Assembly: GCA_017983695.1 (NCBI GenBank) | Contig: JAGOAX010000004.1 | Coordinates: forward strand, 1 to 64,000 | From: Ferruginibacter sp. | Lineage (GTDB): Bacteria; Bacteroidota; Bacteroidia; Chitinophagales; Chitinophagaceae | Length of the DNA: 64,000 nucleotides | Reading direction: 5' to 3' | In this document: positions 24,868 through 34,305 of the stretch, piece by piece | How the letters are laid out: each line of letters opens with the position of its first letter | Position numbering within the stretch: position 1 is the stretch's first letter | The notes under the pieces: model-generated | Seen by the model: the letters and a program-made list of their open reading frames with translations, nothing else | Database searches by the model: none | Told to the model about the DNA's origin: nothing | Made by a program: the position numbers and the translations under genes

Positions 24868-26004
24868 ATGAAATATAAATATATAATTACTGCTTTTATT
24901 TTTTCTACATTACTCTCCTGCAGTAGTAATGATAAAAAGGCAACTGAAAATAAAACAGAGGCGATAAATGAAAGTATCGTAACACTTACCGATGCTCAAA
25001 TTAAAAATGCAGGGATACAAACAGGCAAGCCGCAACTTGGCAGTATGAGTTCAATTTTAAAAGTTAATGGTATTGTTGATGTGCCGCCGCAAAATATGGT
25101 ATCCGTAAGTTTTCCATTAGGTGGGTATTTAAAATCAACCCATTTATTACCCGGTATGAAAGTTAGTAAAGGACAATCTATCGCTGTAATGGAAGACCAG
25201 GCTTTAATTCAAATGCAGCAGGATTATTTAGTAGCTAAATCAAAAGTATATTTTCTGCAAAAAGAATTTGAACGGCAGAAAACTTTGAATGAAACTAAAA
25301 CCAGCAGCGATAAAATATTTGAGCAGGTAGCAAGTGAATATCAAATGGAGAAAGTGATATTAAGCAGCTTAAAAGAAAAATTACTGATGGTGGGCTTAAA
25401 CCCGGCCACACTTACCGAAAATAAGATCAGTCGCTCTATAAGCATTCATTCGCCAATTAACGGTTATGTGTCTGCGGTAAATGTAAATATTGGTAAGTAC
25501 GTAAACCCGGCTGATATTTTATTTGAATTAGTTAACCCAACTGATCTGCACCTGGCTTTAAAAGTTTTTGAAAAAGATCTTCCTTTTATCCAGGTAGGCC
25601 AAAAGATAAAGGCACATTTAGCCAACGATCCCAACAAAATATTTGAAGCTGAAGTTATTTTGGTGAGTAAAAATTTAGATGCCAACAGAAGTGCTTTGGT
25701 ACATTGCCATTTTGAAAAAGCGGCACACGAATTATTGCCAGGCATGTTTTTAAATGCAGATGTTGAGCTAACCAACGCTGCTGCTATAACTGTGCCCGAG
25801 GATGCAGTAGTACGATTTGGTGATAAGCAGTATGTATTCATTCAAAAAACTACCACGCAGTTTGAAATGACCGCAATAAAAACGGGCAATACTGCCAATG
25901 GTATAACAGAGATCATAACAGGCTTACCCAATTTTGCTCAAACCAACCTGGTAACAAAAAATGCATATGCTGTATTAATGAAAATGCAGAATAAATCGGA
26001 ATAG
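24868..26004 (+). CDS. RND efflux periplasmic adaptor (CzcB-like)
   Basis: A 378-residue membrane-fusion protein with a lipobox (STLLSC, Cys about 18) and the HlyD/CusB layout: barrel-sandwich part around VSFPLGGYLKSTHLLPGMKVSKG, alpha-hairpin around MQQDYLVAKSKVYFLQKEFERQ, return lipoyl strand SIHSPINGYVSAVNVNIGKYV, and beta-barrel to the end. It links the inner-membrane pump to the outer-membrane channel. The ATG at 24868 is chosen since it gives the lipoprotein signal and leaves 13 bases after the pump stop; a frame from 24835 would overlap the pump gene. It is the last gene of the efflux operon. Confidence 0.92.
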   Translation: MKYKYIITAFIFSTLLSCSSNDKKATENKTEAINESIVTLTDAQIKNAGIQTGKPQLGSMSSILKVNGIVDVPPQNMVSVSFPLGGYLKSTHLLPGMKVSKGQSIAVMEDQALIQMQQDYLVAKSKVYFLQKEFERQKTLNETKTSSDKIFEQVASEYQMEKVILSSLKEKLLMVGLNPATLTENKISRSISIHSPINGYVSAVNVNIGKYVNPADILFELVNPTDLHLALKVFEKDLPFIQVGQKIKAHLANDPNKIFEAEVILVSKNLDANRSALVHCHFEKAAHELLPGMFLNADVELTNAAAITVPEDAVVRFGDKQYVFIQKTTTQFEMTAIKTGNTANGITEIITGLPNFAQTNLVTKNAYAVLMKMQNKSE

Positions 26005-26115
26005 TAGCAACGCATTGGGAACAATACTTTACAGTGCTTGCTGAGCAGCAAAAAGATGATTTTGCCAGTCTTACACAATAATTGGTAATTTTAGGCATTA
26101 CTAATCTAAAAACTG

Positions 26116-29100
26116 TTGAAGCACCCCGGGAAATACCTGTTTTTGATATTGATATTTTTTGTGCAGACGGTGTTTGCACAAAAGCCTGCATCACTTTCTA
26201 ATCTGCGTAAAAAATTTATACCCGTAAAAGGCGATGTGATAAAGCTTGATACCTTAAGTATTGTTCCCAATTCTGTAAGTATAAATAATGTTTTACCGGC
26301 AACTTATAAAGTAGATGAAGTAAACGGTACACTTACCTGGATAAGCAAGCCCGCTGTAGAAAATATTTGGGTTACCTACCGGGTATTTCCGTTTAAATTA
26401 AATGCTGTTGTAAAACGTTTTAATTACGATAGTATCAAGTATCATTTTCTTGCCAGCAAACCAGTAACGTTTAAATTAGGCAATAACCAAACTAACCCGA
26501 TGTTTGATTTTGGTAACGTAAAATCAGAGGGTAGCTTTGGACGTGGCCTGTCTTTTGGTAACAGTCAGGATGCTGTAGTAAGCAGCAGCCTTAACCTGCA
26601 GTTGAGTGGCTTTATCGGCGACAGCCTGGAATTAACAGCAGCAATAACGGATAATAATATTCCCATACAACCCGAAGGCAATACGCAGGATCTTCGTGAT
26701 TTTGACCGTATTTTTTTACAGGTAAAGAAAAAAGGGTGGCAGGTAAGCTTTGGCGATATTGATCTGCGGCAAAACAAAAATTACTTTCTTAATTTTTATA
26801 AACGTTTGCAGGGCGTTGCTTTCAGTACCGAGAATAAGATCAATAAAAATTTAACTAATTCATTATTGGTAAGCGGTGCAGTTGCCAAAGGAAAATTTAC
26901 AAGAAATATTCTTACACCAACAGAAGGAAACCAGGGGCCTTACCGTTTGCAGGGTGCCAACATGGAAGTTTATTTTGTGATACTTGCAGGTACAGAACGT
27001 GTTTTTATCGACGGGCAAATACTGCAGCGTGGCGAAGACCAGGATTATATAATTAACTACAACACCGCCGAAATTACCTTTACACAAAAGCATTTAATTT
27101 CAAAAGATAAAAGGATACAGATTGAATTTGAATATGCCGACAGGAATTTTTTAAACGCACAGGTATATGCCAGCGACGAATTGAATTTTAAAAATAAATT
27201 TATACTCACTCTTGGGGCTTTCTCCAATTCCGATGCAAAAAATTCTTCTATCAACCAGGTGCTGGATGCAAAACAAAAACAATTTTTAGCCAATGTTGGC
27301 GATGGTGTGGATACGGCATTTTATCAAAATGCAGTACGGGATACTTTTAGCGTAGATAAAATATTGTATAAAAAAATTGATACCCTGTACAATACCACTA
27401 TGCATGACTCCATTTTTGTTTTCTCCAATAATCCCAACGATGTATTGTATAGTCTTTCTTTTACTTACTTAGGGCCGGGTAAAGGAAATTATATGCCCTT
27501 GCAAAATGCTGCCAACGGAAAAGTTTATGGCTGGGTGGCGCCGGATGCCGGCAATAATAAAAAAGGCGAATGGGCACCGGTGATTTTATTGATAGCCCCC
27601 AAAAAACAACAGATAATTACAGTAGGCGGCGAATATTTAATTACCGATAAAAGCAAAATAAAAGCAGAGGTTGCAGTAAGCAATTTTGATATCAACCTCT
27701 TTTCAGGTAAAGACAAAGCCAATGATAAAGGTGTGGCAGCAAAAATACAATTTGAAAACAGCGATAAAAAAATAAAGCTGTTAGCTAAACCTATGTTGCT
27801 GCAAACAAAGCTGGGGTACGAGTTTGTACAAAGCCGCTTCAGGCCTTTGGAACGCTTGCGTAATGTGGAGTACCTGCGTGACTGGAGCTTACCTTACGAA
27901 AGCAGCCGTGCAGATGAACACCTTACCACCGGTGCTGTAAAGATTACGAATAACAAAGGCAATTTTTATGCGTATGAAATTATTAATTACCGGCGCAGCG
28001 ACAATTACAGCGGGTTACGCCAGCAGCTGGATAATTTGAGCACAGTAAAAGGCTGGAAGTTCACCAACAGGATCAGCCTCACCAATTCATCTAATCCAAT
28101 TGAACAAGGCTTTTATTTACGGCCAACCATTGATATCAATAAAGTATTTACAAAGCTTGATAAAATGCAGTTTGGTGTAAACTACAGCAGTGAGCATAAT
28201 AAACTACGTAACAAAATAACCGACACTTTATCGCCATTAAGTTTTGCATTCAACATCTGGCAACTGTATGTAAAATCCGATCCTGCTAAATTAAATAACT
28301 GGGGCGTATCGTATTTTACACGAAATGATTTGCTGCCGGTATTTAAAAACCTGCAACAGGCAGACCGGAGTGACAACTACAATTTTTTTACCGAGATAAG
28401 AAAAAATGAAGACCGGCAGCTCAGGTTAAATATAACCTATCGTAAACTGCATATTGCCAATGCAGCCATCAGCAGGCAGCGTGCCGATGAAAGTTTACTG
28501 GGCCGTGCCGAATACAGCATGAGGGAGTGGAAAGGTTTGTTAACCGGTAATGTTTTATATGAACTGGGCGCAGGGCAGGAGCAAAAAAGAGAGTTTACTT
28601 TTTTTGAAGTACCTGCGGGGCAGGGCGAATATACCTGGATAGATTACAACAGTAACGGTATAAAGGAATTGAATGAATTCGAAATCGCCATTTTCCAGGA
28701 CCAGCGGAAATATGTAAAACTGTTTACGCCAAGCAACCAGTATGTAAAAGCAAATTATGTGCAGTTCAATTACAGTTTCGATCTTAATCCCAGGGCAGTA
28801 ATAACAGCAAAAAATGTTAGAGGCTTAAAAAAATTGCTCTACCGTTCCAATACCAGTTCGGGTTTGCAGATCAGTAAAAAAGATATTTCTACCGGTAAGT
28901 TTCAGTTTAACCCCTTTACCAGGAAACTGGTTGATACCACACTTATTGCTTTAAACTCTGTTTTAACCAACACGTATTTTTTTAACCGTAGCAATGTTAA
29001 ATGGGGTTTTGATGTTACCCATTTTCTTTCCAACGGAAAAACCTTATTGTCTTATGGTTTCGAAAGCCGTAAGCTGCGTAATATAGTTGGAAAAATACGC

Positions 29101-29610
29101 TGGAACCTGAATAAGAATTTTACTACGCTCATTAATGTACGGGATTCTAAAAACGAACTGAATACTACGGGTACAAAATTTAATAACCGCAATTACCAGG
29201 TACAGCAACAAAGCGTAGAGCCAACCCTGTCTTATATTTATAAATCCAACTTCAGGTTAAGTGTAGCGTATAATTTAAGCAACAAAAAAAATGTGATCGA
29301 TTCAATGGAAAAAGTAGTGGCGCATGAGGTGTCGGCCACCTTGCGGTATAATATTCTTAACAGCAGCACCATTAATGCCAAAGTAAGTTTTAACCAGTTA
29401 AATTTTAAAGCATACCCCGGTGCAGCCAATACCACCGTTGGTTATATATTGCTGGATGGCTTATTGCCCGGTAAAAACTATTTGTGGAATGTAGAGTACA
29501 CCAAACGCCTTGCCGGCAATTTTGAAGTGAGTGTGCAATATGAAGGACGCAAACCCGGCGAAGCAAAAACCGTACACGTAGGCAGGGCTACCGTAAGGGC
29601 ATTGTTGTAA
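26116..29610 (+). CDS. Large secreted / outer-membrane beta-rich protein, unrecognised
   Basis: A 1164-residue protein with an N-terminal signal peptide ([17 protein letters not shown]) read from a TTG start. The body is rich in alternating strands such as [19 protein letters not shown] and [15 protein letters not shown]. The second half has repeated strand pairs ending in aromatic residues, and the chain finishes with [19 protein letters not shown] and a final Leu pair. This is what a large outer-membrane barrel with an N-terminal periplasmic part looks like, but no family signature (TonB box, plug, LptD, usher) is clear. It is encoded alone, downstream of the efflux operon and convergent with the coiled-coil protein gene. 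Function unknown. Confidence 0.78.
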   Translation: MKHPGKYLFLILIFFVQTVFAQKPASLSNLRKKFIPVKGDVIKLDTLSIVPNSVSINNVLPATYKVDEVNGTLTWISKPAVENIWVTYRVFPFKLNAVVKRFNYDSIKYHFLASKPVTFKLGNNQTNPMFDFGNVKSEGSFGRGLSFGNSQDAVVSSSLNLQLSGFIGDSLELTAAITDNNIPIQPEGNTQDLRDFDRIFLQVKKKGWQVSFGDIDLRQNKNYFLNFYKRLQGVAFSTENKINKNLTNSLLVSGAVAKGKFTRNILTPTEGNQGPYRLQGANMEVYFVILAGTERVFIDGQILQRGEDQDYIINYNTAEITFTQKHLISKDKRIQIEFEYADRNFLNAQVYASDELNFKNKFILTLGAFSNSDAKNSSINQVLDAKQKQFLANVGDGVDTAFYQNAVRDTFSVDKILYKKIDTLYNTTMHDSIFVFSNNPNDVLYSLSFTYLGPGKGNYMPLQNAANGKVYGWVAPDAGNNKKGEWAPVILLIAPKKQQIITVGGEYLITDKSKIKAEVAVSNFDINLFSGKDKANDKGVAAKIQFENSDKKIKLLAKPMLLQTKLGYEFVQSRFRPLERLRNVEYLRDWSLPYESSRADEHLTTGAVKITNNKGNFYAYEIINYRRSDNYSGLRQQLDNLSTVKGWKFTNRISLTNSSNPIEQGFYLRPTIDINKVFTKLDKMQFGVNYSSEHNKLRNKITDTLSPLSFAFNIWQLYVKSDPAKLNNWGVSYFTRNDLLPVFKNLQQADRSDNYNFFTEIRKNEDRQLRLNITYRKLHIANAAISRQRADESLLGRAEYSMREWKGLLTGNVLYELGAGQEQKREFTFFEVPAGQGEYTWIDYNSNGIKELNEFEIAIFQDQRKYVKLFTPSNQYVKANYVQFNYSFDLNPRAVITAKNVRGLKKLLYRSNTSSGLQISKKDISTGKFQFNPFTRKLVDTTLIALNSVLTNTYFFNRSNVKWGFDVTHFLSNGKTLLSYGFESRKLRNIVGKIRWNLNKNFTTLINVRDSKNELNTTGTKFNNRNYQVQQQSVEPTLSYIYKSNFRLSVAYNLSNKKNVIDSMEKVVAHEVSATLRYNILNSSTINAKVSFNQLNFKAYPGAANTTVGYILLDGLLPGKNYLWNVEYTKRLAGNFEVSVQYEGRKPGEAKTVHVGRATVRALL

Positions 29611-29669
29611 ATAAAAAAGCGATACCATAATATGGCACCGCCTTTAGTGTATCGAGAGGGTTAGAAAAA

Positions 29670-30674
29670 TTATCCGAATAAGCCGCCTTTCTTAAAGCTC
29701 CTTACGCCTTCGCCAATTTTAAAACCATTATTGTATACTTCAATTTTATAATCACCGGTTTCAAAATTGCTGTTCTGCTTCCAGTCTACATTAATAGTTT
29801 GTTTTTGGCCCTGTGTATAATTTACTTCAACCATTTGAGTAAAAAATTTATCCTGCCCGTCCCTGGTTTTAAAAGTACCCGAGCCTAGTGCTTCAACTGT
29901 TACAGGATTTCCTTTTGGATCGGTGATGCAAATATAGATGGCTTTAGTACCGGATTGTGTAATACGGTTCTCATCAAGGTCGAAAGAAATACGCAACTTA
30001 TCCACTCTTTTAGCAGTAGTAGTACTTTTTTCTTTACCGCTTTTTCTTTCATTGATACCAAATATTGCAAAATTGCTGGCATGTAAAGTAGAGCCTACAT
30101 CAATAATGTCTTCTTTTTCTTTTATCACCACTTTAGCATCTTCGGTTTCTTTTTTAGCCACATCCCTTTCTTTTGTAACAGTTTCTTTTTCCTGAATTAA
30201 AACTATTTTTTCTCCCTGTAAAGTTTCAATCTGTGTTTTATAACCGGTAATATCATCGTTTAACGATGCAATTAAAGTTTTTGCCTGTGCCAGTTCTTCT
30301 TTAGTAGCTTTTGCGTTCGATAATATTCTATTGATTTCTACTCTTTTTTGTGCAATCTCTTTGTCACGTTGTGTTACAATACTGTCTTTGCTGTGGCTCA
30401 TGTTTGCACTGCTGGTCTTTATCATATCATACCGCATGGTGGCATCATCCAGTTCTTTTCTTAATTCATCCTTCTCCGTATTGCTTTTAGCAATCTGGGT
30501 ATCCTGCACAATATCTTTTTCCTTGGTTTGGTTTTTATCATAAATGATATAACCCCATGTGCCTAATAAAGCCAGCAATAAACCGCCGGTTAATAAATTG
30601 CGCATGTTGTTTTTTTGTGGTGGGGGTGTGGCTTGCGGTGTTGTTTCGCCGGCCGGGAAATTTTCGTATGCCAT
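29670..30674 (-). CDS. Membrane-anchored coiled-coil protein
   Basis: A 334-residue protein. A proline-rich cytoplasmic tail (about 1-23) is followed by one membrane helix (LLTGGLLLALLGTWGYIIY, about 27-45), a long coiled coil of about 150 residues (45-195, for example ELAQAKTLIASLNDDITGYK) and a C-terminal beta domain (about 225-330). The last domain includes KLRISFDLDENRITQSGTKA and VDWKQNSNFETGDYKIEVYN. The layout suggests a periplasmic spacer that carries a small beta-sandwich. No family is recognised and no enzyme motif is present. It is transcribed away from holA and convergent with the large secreted protein gene. Confidence 0.75.
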   Translation of the reverse strand: MAYENFPAGETTPQATPPPQKNNMRNLLTGGLLLALLGTWGYIIYDKNQTKEKDIVQDTQIAKSNTEKDELRKELDDATMRYDMIKTSSANMSHSKDSIVTQRDKEIAQKRVEINRILSNAKATKEELAQAKTLIASLNDDITGYKTQIETLQGEKIVLIQEKETVTKERDVAKKETEDAKVVIKEKEDIIDVGSTLHASNFAIFGINERKSGKEKSTTTAKRVDKLRISFDLDENRITQSGTKAIYICITDPKGNPVTVEALGSGTFKTRDGQDKFFTQMVEVNYTQGQKQTINVDWKQNSNFETGDYKIEVYNNGFKIGEGVRSFKKGGLFG

Positions 30675-30848
30675 GGTAGGTTTTAATTATGGACAAATGT
30701 ATTCATTCGTCTGGTTAAAAATAATGAGAATCGTCAGTTGAGTAAATATGTGAATAAGTAAGGTAAAATTGTTACCCTGCTGCTAATGGCTAAAACTATG
30801 CCAGTTTACAGCAACTCACTTTAAACGCAGCCCGGTGTAAAAAATTTT

Positions 30849-30856
30849 TATCTTTG
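30849..30856 (+). promoter_or_regulatory. -7 box next to the holA start
   Basis: TATCTTTG matches TAnnTTTG, and the ATG of holA follows six bases later (30862). If the usual spacing to the transcription start holds, the mRNA is leaderless. No clear -33 element is seen at the right distance. Confidence 0.45.
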
Positions 30857-30861
30857 CCGCC

Positions 30862-31860
30862 ATGAGTGCCGAAAAAATTATCAGCGAATGGGGGAAGAAG
30901 AAGTTTAAAAGCCTTTACTGGCTTGAGGGGGAAGAGGAGTATTATATTGACCAGGTGGTGGATTATGCCGAGCATAAAATTTTAGACGAAGCCGAAGCAG
31001 GCTTTAACCTTACCGTGTTTTATGGCCGTGATGCGGAGTGGACCGCCGTGGTAAATGCCTGCAGGCGTTACCCCATGTTTGCCGAGCGGCAGGTGGTATT
31101 GCTTAAAGAAGCCCAGCAAATGAAAGAGATTGAGAAGCTGGAGAGCTATATCGAAAACCCTTTGTCGTCCACCGTTTTTGTGGTGGCGTATAAAACCAAA
31201 ACATTAGACAAGCGTACTAAACTAAGCAAGCTTTTAAAACAAAATGCCGAGGTATTTGTATCCGAAAAATTAAAAGATTTTAAGGTTAATGAGTGGATAA
31301 AAGAAATGGTGACGGGCAAAAGTTATTCTATCAGCAGCAAAGCCGTGGTACTGTTAGAAGAACATATCGGCAACGACCTCAGCCGTATGGCCAACGAAAT
31401 TGATAAACTCTCCATCAATTTAAAAGGCCGCAAAGAAATTACGGAAGATGATATTGAAAAATTCATCGGCATAAGCAAAGAGTATAATGTTTTTGAGCTG
31501 CAGGCCGCCATTGCCAAAAAAGACCTGGCCAAAGCCATCACCATCATTAAATATTTTGAAGGCAACCCCAAGGCCGCACCCATACAAATGGTATTGCCGG
31601 CACTGTATGCCAGCTTTAGTAAAGTATATACGGTGTTTGGCATGGCCGATAAAAGCGAAGCTGCCCTTAAACCACATTTTTATTTTAACAGCACCGCTGT
31701 AAAAAATGCTTTGGAAACCATACGCAATTATGGCTACGATGGTATAGAGCGCATTTTATTATTGCTGCACCACTACAATTTAAAAGGCGTGGGTGTGGGA
31801 GATACCGGCACCTCCGATGCATCGCTGATGAAGGAGATGGTGGTGAAGATGATTGCGTAA
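30862..31860 (+). CDS. holA: DNA polymerase III subunit delta
   Basis: The delta subunit opens the beta clamp and works in the clamp-loader complex in the cytoplasm. The 332 residues show the family N-terminal pattern SLYWLEGEEEYYIDQVVDYA (about 18-37), ACRRYPMFAERQVVLLKEAQ (about 67-86) and the central region LEEHIGNDLSRMANEIDKL (about 170). The C-terminal collar helices follow. Length is typical. The protein has no Walker A motif, as expected for delta. It stands as a single transcription unit next to a repeat-rich gap. Confidence 0.92.
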   Translation: MSAEKIISEWGKKKFKSLYWLEGEEEYYIDQVVDYAEHKILDEAEAGFNLTVFYGRDAEWTAVVNACRRYPMFAERQVVLLKEAQQMKEIEKLESYIENPLSSTVFVVAYKTKTLDKRTKLSKLLKQNAEVFVSEKLKDFKVNEWIKEMVTGKSYSISSKAVVLLEEHIGNDLSRMANEIDKLSINLKGRKEITEDDIEKFIGISKEYNVFELQAAIAKKDLAKAITIIKYFEGNPKAAPIQMVLPALYASFSKVYTVFGMADKSEAALKPHFYFNSTAVKNALETIRNYGYDGIERILLLLHHYNLKGVGVGDTGTSDASLMKEMVVKMIA

Positions 31861-32010
31861 CACTTCCTTGTCATGTCGACGCAGGAGACATCTATTTATT
31901 TTTGAACCCAACTGCATTTCTTTGTTCAACTTCGGTGGCGTCGCACTCTTGTACAGGATAACTTTATTGAGCTTTTATCAAAGCGTAGAACATATTTATT
32001 TTCTAATGTC

Positions 32011-32189
32011 ACTCCGTTGGAGTTAGCGTTCTAAACTTGCTGCCATTTCTATAGTAATGCCAGCCCTGCCTGTCCGGTAGGCAGGCTTTCAGGCTTTTAA
32101 TTCCTTTACCGTTATAAAACTACCAAGTCCAAAGGACTGATAGTATTATAGCAAACCAGTTTCGTAAAAGCGATAAACCCTGAAAGGGT
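32011..32189. repeat. Cluster of short palindromes
   Basis: Four small hairpins occur within 180 bases: ACTCCGTTGGAGT (32011-32023), CCTGCCT / AGGCAGG (32065-32085), AGTCCAAAGGACT (32126-32138) and ACCCTGAAAGGGT (32177-32189). They look like the separate tips of short interspersed palindromic elements found between genes in this phylum. No T tract follows any of them. Confidence 0.6.
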
Positions 32190-32254
32190 GGCATTTTGTT
32201 TTTGGCTTCGCTATAATCTCCGCTATCGTTGTGTCTATTGACCAACGATGTATT

Positions 32255-32387
32255 GCAAAGCAGAAATTTTGAAGAAAGAAGAAATGCTTTTTAGTTAAAA
32301 TATTTAAGGGCTATTCGTTGTTGGTCAATAGACACAACAACGGCGAGGAAGGGAGCGAAGATTGGCGTGGAATACCAACAGCGGCGG
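32255..32387 (+). repeat. Long direct repeat, copy A
   Basis: This 133-bp element begins GCAAAGCAG and ends ACCAACAGCGGCGG, with a core hairpin CGTTGTTG / CAACAACG at 32316-32342. It is almost identical to copy B at 32476-32609. A shortened inverted copy of the core lies just upstream (32227-32247). Confidence 0.85.
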
Positions 32388-32434
32388 AATACTTTAAGTC
32401 TACGGTATTATTTTAAGTAACAACTTATGTTAAG

Positions 32435-32476
32435 ATAAAAGCTCCCCAATGGTATGCCGTACAAGTGAGCCCGGCG
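32435..32476 (+). repeat. Short dispersed repeat, copy 1
   Basis: Contains ATAAAAGCTCCCCAATGG followed by TATGCCGTACAAGTGAGC. It is the first of three copies in the same orientation within 2 kb; the others are at 33583-33633 and 34306-34357. Confidence 0.75.
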
Positions 32477-32609
32477 CAAAGCAGGTATTTTTGAAGAAAG
32501 AACAAATGCTTTTTAGTTAAAATATTTAAGGGCTATTCGTTGTTGGTCAATAGACACAACAACGGCGAGGAAGGGAGCGGAGATTGGCGTGGAATACCAA
32601 CAGCGGCGG
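32476..32609 (+). repeat. Long direct repeat, copy B
   Basis: Copy of the element at 32255-32387, same orientation, differing at only a few positions (for example GAAAGAAC versus GAAAGAAG, and GAGCGGAG versus GAGCGAAG). It ends 23 bases before the stop of the TPM lipoprotein gene. Confidence 0.85.
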
Positions 32610-32631
32610 CGACACAGACTTAGGCATTTGT

Positions 32632-33123
32632 TCATTTTATTTCATTGCCTGTTTTTTCTAAGAACTCAACCACAGCTTTGCTTCCCAACCATAAGCCCCG
32701 AAATATCTTATCCTGCTTGAATTCAGGTATCATAAGACTGTCAATTATTTGCTTAACAATCTCATCTTTGAGTATTTTTTCGGTTCCGGTACCAGTTGCT
32801 ATAAATAATTGGTGATTGATTGCACTGAAGGCAATTACAACGCCATTATTTTTTTCTTTTGAGCCAATGCCATTCCTTTTCCCAAAGTTTACTGCAAACT
32901 GCTTTATTGACGTATCGCTTCCGTATTGAGATGTAGTTACAAGCACAATCTCATTCGATGTTTTGCGCTGATGCGATGTAAAAAGACTGTCTAACTGTTG
33001 AATTTCAGTTTTATTCAAATCTCCTTCCTTGTCGAATACATAAGAATCTACACTTTTTGAAGCACAGCCAAATAATAAGGCAAGCATCCAAGTAAGAGTA
33101 GATATAAAAAAGACTTTCTTCAT
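32632..33123 (-). CDS. TPM-domain lipoprotein
   Basis: A 163-residue predicted lipoprotein (lipobox LLFGC, Cys about 19) with a TPM domain, the fold shared by YgcG, plant thylakoid phosphatases and related proteins. Features are NKTEIQQLDSLFTSHQRKTS, EIVLVTTSQYGSD, KNNGVVIAFSAINHQLFIATG and the C-terminal helix around VKQIIDSLMIPEFK. The ATG at 33123 is used since the longer frame to 33153 lacks a signal at its start. The domain is linked to photosystem repair or phosphatase activity in plants; the bacterial role is unknown. It is flanked by repeats on its 3' side and by a small membrane protein gene 51 bases upstream. Confidence 0.8.
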   Translation of the reverse strand: MKKVFFISTLTWMLALLFGCASKSVDSYVFDKEGDLNKTEIQQLDSLFTSHQRKTSNEIVLVTTSQYGSDTSIKQFAVNFGKRNGIGSKEKNNGVVIAFSAINHQLFIATGTGTEKILKDEIVKQIIDSLMIPEFKQDKIFRGLWLGSKAVVEFLEKTGNEIK

Positions 33124-33174
33124 AATGCAATTCTTAAATTTGCGGAAAACCATTTGATAGCTGCAGTTTATTAG

Positions 33175-33480
33175 TCAGCGGGCTATCAATACAAAAACTA
33201 TTTGCAATACAAAATAGCTGATATACAAAAGGAAAGGTAGAACCAAATACAAGTCAAGTGATTTTATTTTAGATTTCGTTGATGCTGGCAGAAGGGTTAA
33301 TGCCCATACAGAAAGTAATGTACCAATAACAGTCAAAGGTAAAATTATAAACCAACTAATAATTCGATTTGTAGGCGTGTATGGATTAATATATTTCAAT
33401 TCATTTATTAAAATATCCTTTGCCAAAATGATTAAAAATGTAATTAAAACAATTGTTGCTATTACTCTACGTTTTGACAA
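33175..33480 (-). CDS. Small membrane protein, unknown
   Basis: A 101-residue hydrophobic protein with three predicted membrane helices (about 8-25, 38-62 and 78-100) and few charged residues between them. It begins with TTG at 33480 (SKRRVIATIV follows) and has no early ATG, so the start is uncertain. No family is recognised. It lies 51 bases upstream of the TPM lipoprotein gene on the same strand and may be co-transcribed with it. Confidence 0.6.
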   Translation of the reverse strand: MSKRRVIATIVLITFLIILAKDILINELKYINPYTPTNRIISWFIILPLTVIGTLLSVWALTLLPASTKSKIKSLDLYLVLPFLLYISYFVLQIVFVLIAR

Positions 33481-33582
33481 GCCTTTATATTTTTATGTGA
33501 GTTTAAATTGCAGCCAACTCATAAATATACGCAAGTTTTTAAGGTTCCATCCTGGCTCTTTCTTTTTGACAATTCACTAATA

Positions 33583-33633
33583 TCTCCGCTGCAATAAAAG
33601 TTCCCGAATGGTATGCCGTACAAGAGAGCCCGC
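33583..33633 (+). repeat. Short dispersed repeat, copy 2
   Basis: TCCGCTGCAATAAAAG followed by TTCCCGAATGGTATGCCGT. It matches copy 1 (32435-32476) and copy 3 (34306-34357). It lies between the small membrane protein and the toxin gene. Confidence 0.75.
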
Positions 33634-33685
33634 CAAGGTGGGGGTAATGTAAAATTGTAAAATAAAAACTTGTTAGCTGAAATAC

Positions 33686-34057
33686 TTATTGTAACTGTTC
33701 ATTAAAACTTTTAATTAAATCCTTAAGCTCTTTATCAGTGATATTTGCAACATTCGATTTATCATAAATCGAAAGTAAATGCACGGTTATTTCTTCAGGT
33801 GAAGTTTGTTGTGTAATGCCAATTAAAGTTGAATCGACTAATGAAATAACCCGAGCTCCGCCGCTTTTACCTTTGTTTTTGCTGGAAATTTTTAAACGGA
33901 TTTTATATGCATCTTTACCTAAAGAAGTTCCAAGCCTGGGATTCACTAATAATTCTTTTTCCAGCTTTATCAGATCGTTGGTTAAAGATTTGTACTTCTT
34001 CAATAAAGGCTTTACCTCTGCTTTAAAGTTATTGGTGATTCTAACTGTTACTTTCAC
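33686..34057 (-). CDS. RelE/ParE-like toxin
   Basis: A 123-residue basic protein with the RelE/ParE-type layout: N-terminal strand (VTVRITNNFKAEVKPLL), two helices (LTNDLIKLEKELLVNP), then strands with DAYKIRLKIS, SGGARVISLVD and VHLLSIYDKS. In this family the product is an mRNA interferase or gyrase poison that is held inactive by its antitoxin. It starts with GTG at 34057, overlapping the antitoxin stop by 17 bases, the usual antitoxin-first order. The key catalytic residues vary in the family, so activity cannot be predicted. The gene lies inside the repeat island, consistent with a mobile or accessory module. Confidence 0.72.
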   Translation of the reverse strand: MKVTVRITNNFKAEVKPLLKKYKSLTNDLIKLEKELLVNPRLGTSLGKDAYKIRLKISSKNKGKSGGARVISLVDSTLIGITQQTSPEEITVHLLSIYDKSNVANITDKELKDLIKSFNEQLQ

Positions 34058-34265
34058 GCAGGAAATCTTTTAGAGTCTGTAATTTTTTTCCTGATTTTTT
34101 AGCAGATTTTACTTCGTTAAAGGCTGACTTAATGCCTAACAGAACGGTAAGCTTATTTTGAAGTTTTGTAAAGTCGTCATTAATTTTTGTCCAGGTGGTT
34201 AAAGGAACTAATACGGAAGTTTTTTGCCCTTTTTCATCTACCATGTATTTTAGCGGCTGAGCCAT
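34041..34265 (-). CDS. Probable antitoxin partner of the RelE-like toxin
   Basis: A 74-residue protein with the start MAQPLKYMVDEKGQKTSVLV, then a helix-rich C-terminus ending in a Lys-rich stretch (SAKKSGKKLQTLKDFLRE). The first part, with YMVDEKGQ...VLVPLTTWTKI, looks like the N-terminal strand-helix of the antitoxins that pair with this toxin type. A longer frame to 34397 has no good start and runs through repeat DNA, so the ATG at 34265 is used. It overlaps the toxin gene by 17 bases. The call depends on the pairing as much as on sequence. Confidence 0.65.
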   Translation of the reverse strand: MAQPLKYMVDEKGQKTSVLVPLTTWTKINDDFTKLQNKLTVLLGIKSAFNEVKSAKKSGKKLQTLKDFLRESNS

Positions 34266-34305
34266 AAAGTAAAGTTTTATCAAAAATAAACAATTTCGGG
34301 TAGTA

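Larger units (their letters stand above)
31861..32631. repeat. Repeat-rich intergenic region (771 bp)
   Basis: No gene is seen between holA and the TPM lipoprotein gene. The stretch holds a cluster of short palindromes (32011-32189), an inverted core (32227-32247), two long direct repeats (32255-32387 and 32476-32609) and one copy of a second repeat family (32435-32476). Several different repeats packed together suggest a site that tolerates insertions. Confidence 0.85.

Noticed and set aside
26010..26090. Short reading IVATHWEQYFTVLAEQQ ending in a stop, between czcB and the next gene
   Set aside because: No start codon and an upstream stop in frame. Too short to call a gene or a remnant without a homologue.
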